A stretch of DNA of 64,000 bases from Prionace glauca (Eukaryota; Chordata; Chondrichthyes; Carcharhiniformes; Carcharhinidae). Positions 63,138 through 64,000 of this stretch are shown one piece after another. The stretch covers positions 59,526,515 to 59,590,514 of the forward strand of contig CM075760.1 of NCBI GenBank assembly GCA_037974335.1. Direction: 5' to 3'. A program made the position numbers and the translations under genes. Each line of letters opens with the position of its first letter. Within the stretch, counting starts at the first letter, position 1. The notes beneath the pieces are model-generated. The model did no database searches, was not told the DNA's origin, and saw only the letters and a list, made by a program, of their open reading frames with translations.

Positions 63138-63796
63138 CATCTTCTTTGTAGGGGTCTGGAACGCGCTACCGAGTAGGGTGGTGGAGGCAGGAACATTGGA
63201 CTCTTTTAAGATGCAGTTAGATAGGCACATGAGTGAAACGAGAATGGAGGGATATGGTAGGGGATATTAAATAGGGTTAAACCTCGGGAGACACCGGAAA
63301 GGCAGGCTGTAAGATTAATATTTTGACTTTATTCCACAGGTGGAGGTCCACCTCGTGTCAAACGAGGGGCATTCACACGGCGGGTCGTGCCTGGGCTGCT
63401 CTTGGAAGTTCCAGGAGTGGCCTAGAACTTCGTGTCGGTGTGTGTGCTTGATCCTGGACCGGTAGATGGGCGCCGCAACAGCTCAGTGATTAGCACTGCT
63501 GGCTGTGCAGACACATGGATTTGGGCCTGTGTCTGTGGGAGTTTGCGCATTCTCCCTGTGGTTGCGTGGGTTTCCTCCGGGCGCTCCGGTTTCCTCCCAC
63601 ACCCCAAAAATGTGCTCTCAGGCTAATCGGTTTTTACCAAATCGACACTATTTCTTCCCTGAATCTGACTGAGTAGGGTTCCATTCGTAGCCATGCAGGG
63701 TAGAATAGGTGTAGGGTGATGTGGCGGCGCGGGCTCGTTGGGCCGAAGGGCCTGTTTCCCGTGCTGGATTGTTCTTTGTTCTTTGTTCTTTGTTCT
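63138..63796 (+). mobile_element. Inserted LINE end and SINE-like body with TTCTTTG tail
   Basis: It begins with a CR1-like C-terminal end (GVWNALPSRVVEAGTLDSFK), continues into a SINE-like part (GCAACAGCTCAGTGATTAGC, GGTTTCCTCCGGGCGCTCCG) and ends in GGGCCTGTTTCCCGTGCTGG followed by a TTCTTTG repeat. It interrupts the minus-strand LINE and is therefore younger. Confidence 0.75.
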
Positions 63797-63995
63797 TCTC
63801 AATCATATCACAAACAGCAGGAGCTCCAGTACAGAACCGTCTGGAACAACACTAGTCACCGAACTTCAATCTGAAAATGACGCCTCCACTGCCACCCTCT
63901 GTCTTTTATGGCCAAGCCAACTCTGTATTCACAGGTCACAGCACAGGGGTAAAATGCTGCAAAGTGCATTCATCCTATTATAAATCAATGACAAT
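63797..63995 (-). mobile_element. CR1-like LINE, continuation of the interrupted copy
   Basis: The blocks ATCACAAACAGCAGGAGCTCC and CAACACTAGTCACCGAACTTC continue the minus-strand coding sequence upstream of the piece at 62165-63137 (region around TSVVPDGSVLELLLFVI). Confidence 0.7.
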
Positions 63996-64000
63996 ACCTT

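Larger units (their letters stand above)
62140..64000 (+). other. Start of the CH2 to CH3 intron, filled with repeats
   Basis: After the donor at 62140 the sequence is almost all repeats: a CR1-like copy split by a second element. No further constant-domain exon is seen before the window ends. Confidence 0.75.

Noticed and set aside
1-64000. CRISPR arrays, bacterial operons, riboswitches
   Set aside because: The sequence is vertebrate; tandem repeats here are microsatellites and minisatellites without unique regular spacers.

Overview
This window looks like genomic DNA from an elasmobranch, most likely a shark. The reasons are a cluster-type immunoglobulin heavy-chain gene (V-D-D-J-C in one short unit), T-cell receptor V segments close to it on the same strand, a GPR139-like receptor with two tandem second exons, and dense CR1-like LINEs and tRNA-derived SINEs of the kind common in sharks. 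The species cannot be resolved from the sequence alone.

Layout. 1-8.3 kb holds six tRNA genes that look intact (Thr-TGT, Phe with an AAA anticodon, Arg-ACG, Gln-TTG, Asn-GTT and intron-containing Ile-TAT), two tRNA-like relics and a nearly complete CR1-like LINE. 8.3-11.4 kb has a decayed Rex1/L2-like LINE and sequence I do not recognise. 11.6-23.8 kb is a T-cell receptor alpha/delta-type V region: three intact V segments on the plus strand (germline CDR3 starts CAVS, CAMR and CALR, each with a 23-type recombination signal), one plus-strand V pseudogene, and one minus-strand V pseudogene cut by a CR1 insertion. 24-29.8 kb is mostly repeats. 29.8-35.2 kb carries one first exon and two complete second exons of a GPR139-like receptor. 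35.3-49.5 kb is repeat-dominated: purine-rich satellite, a relic of a Ty3/Gypsy-type element, a decayed CR1, and a nearly perfect 130-bp inverted repeat. 50.6 kb to the end is an unrearranged IgM-like heavy-chain cluster: leader, VH, D1, D2, JH, an 8.1-kb JH-CH1 intron, CH1 and CH2. The remaining constant exons lie beyond the window.

How the parts fit. The recombination signals obey the 12/23 rule: V(23), D1 (12 on the 5' side, 22 on the 3' side), D2 (12/12), J(23). This forces V-D1-D2-J assembly. The TCR-type V segments end about 27 kb upstream of the heavy-chain V on the same strand and carry the same 23-type signals, so deletional joining between the two gene sets is geometrically possible. 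The JH-CH1 intron ends in a G-rich tandem repeat on the coding strand about 1 kb before CH1, a place where a switch-like region could sit. Four perfect cyclic-AMP response elements (TGACGTCA) in a tandem repeat lie just upstream of the second TCR V segment.

Limits. Assignments come from reading the sequence only. No database search, alignment, fold calculation or expression data was available. Repeat boundaries are approximate.
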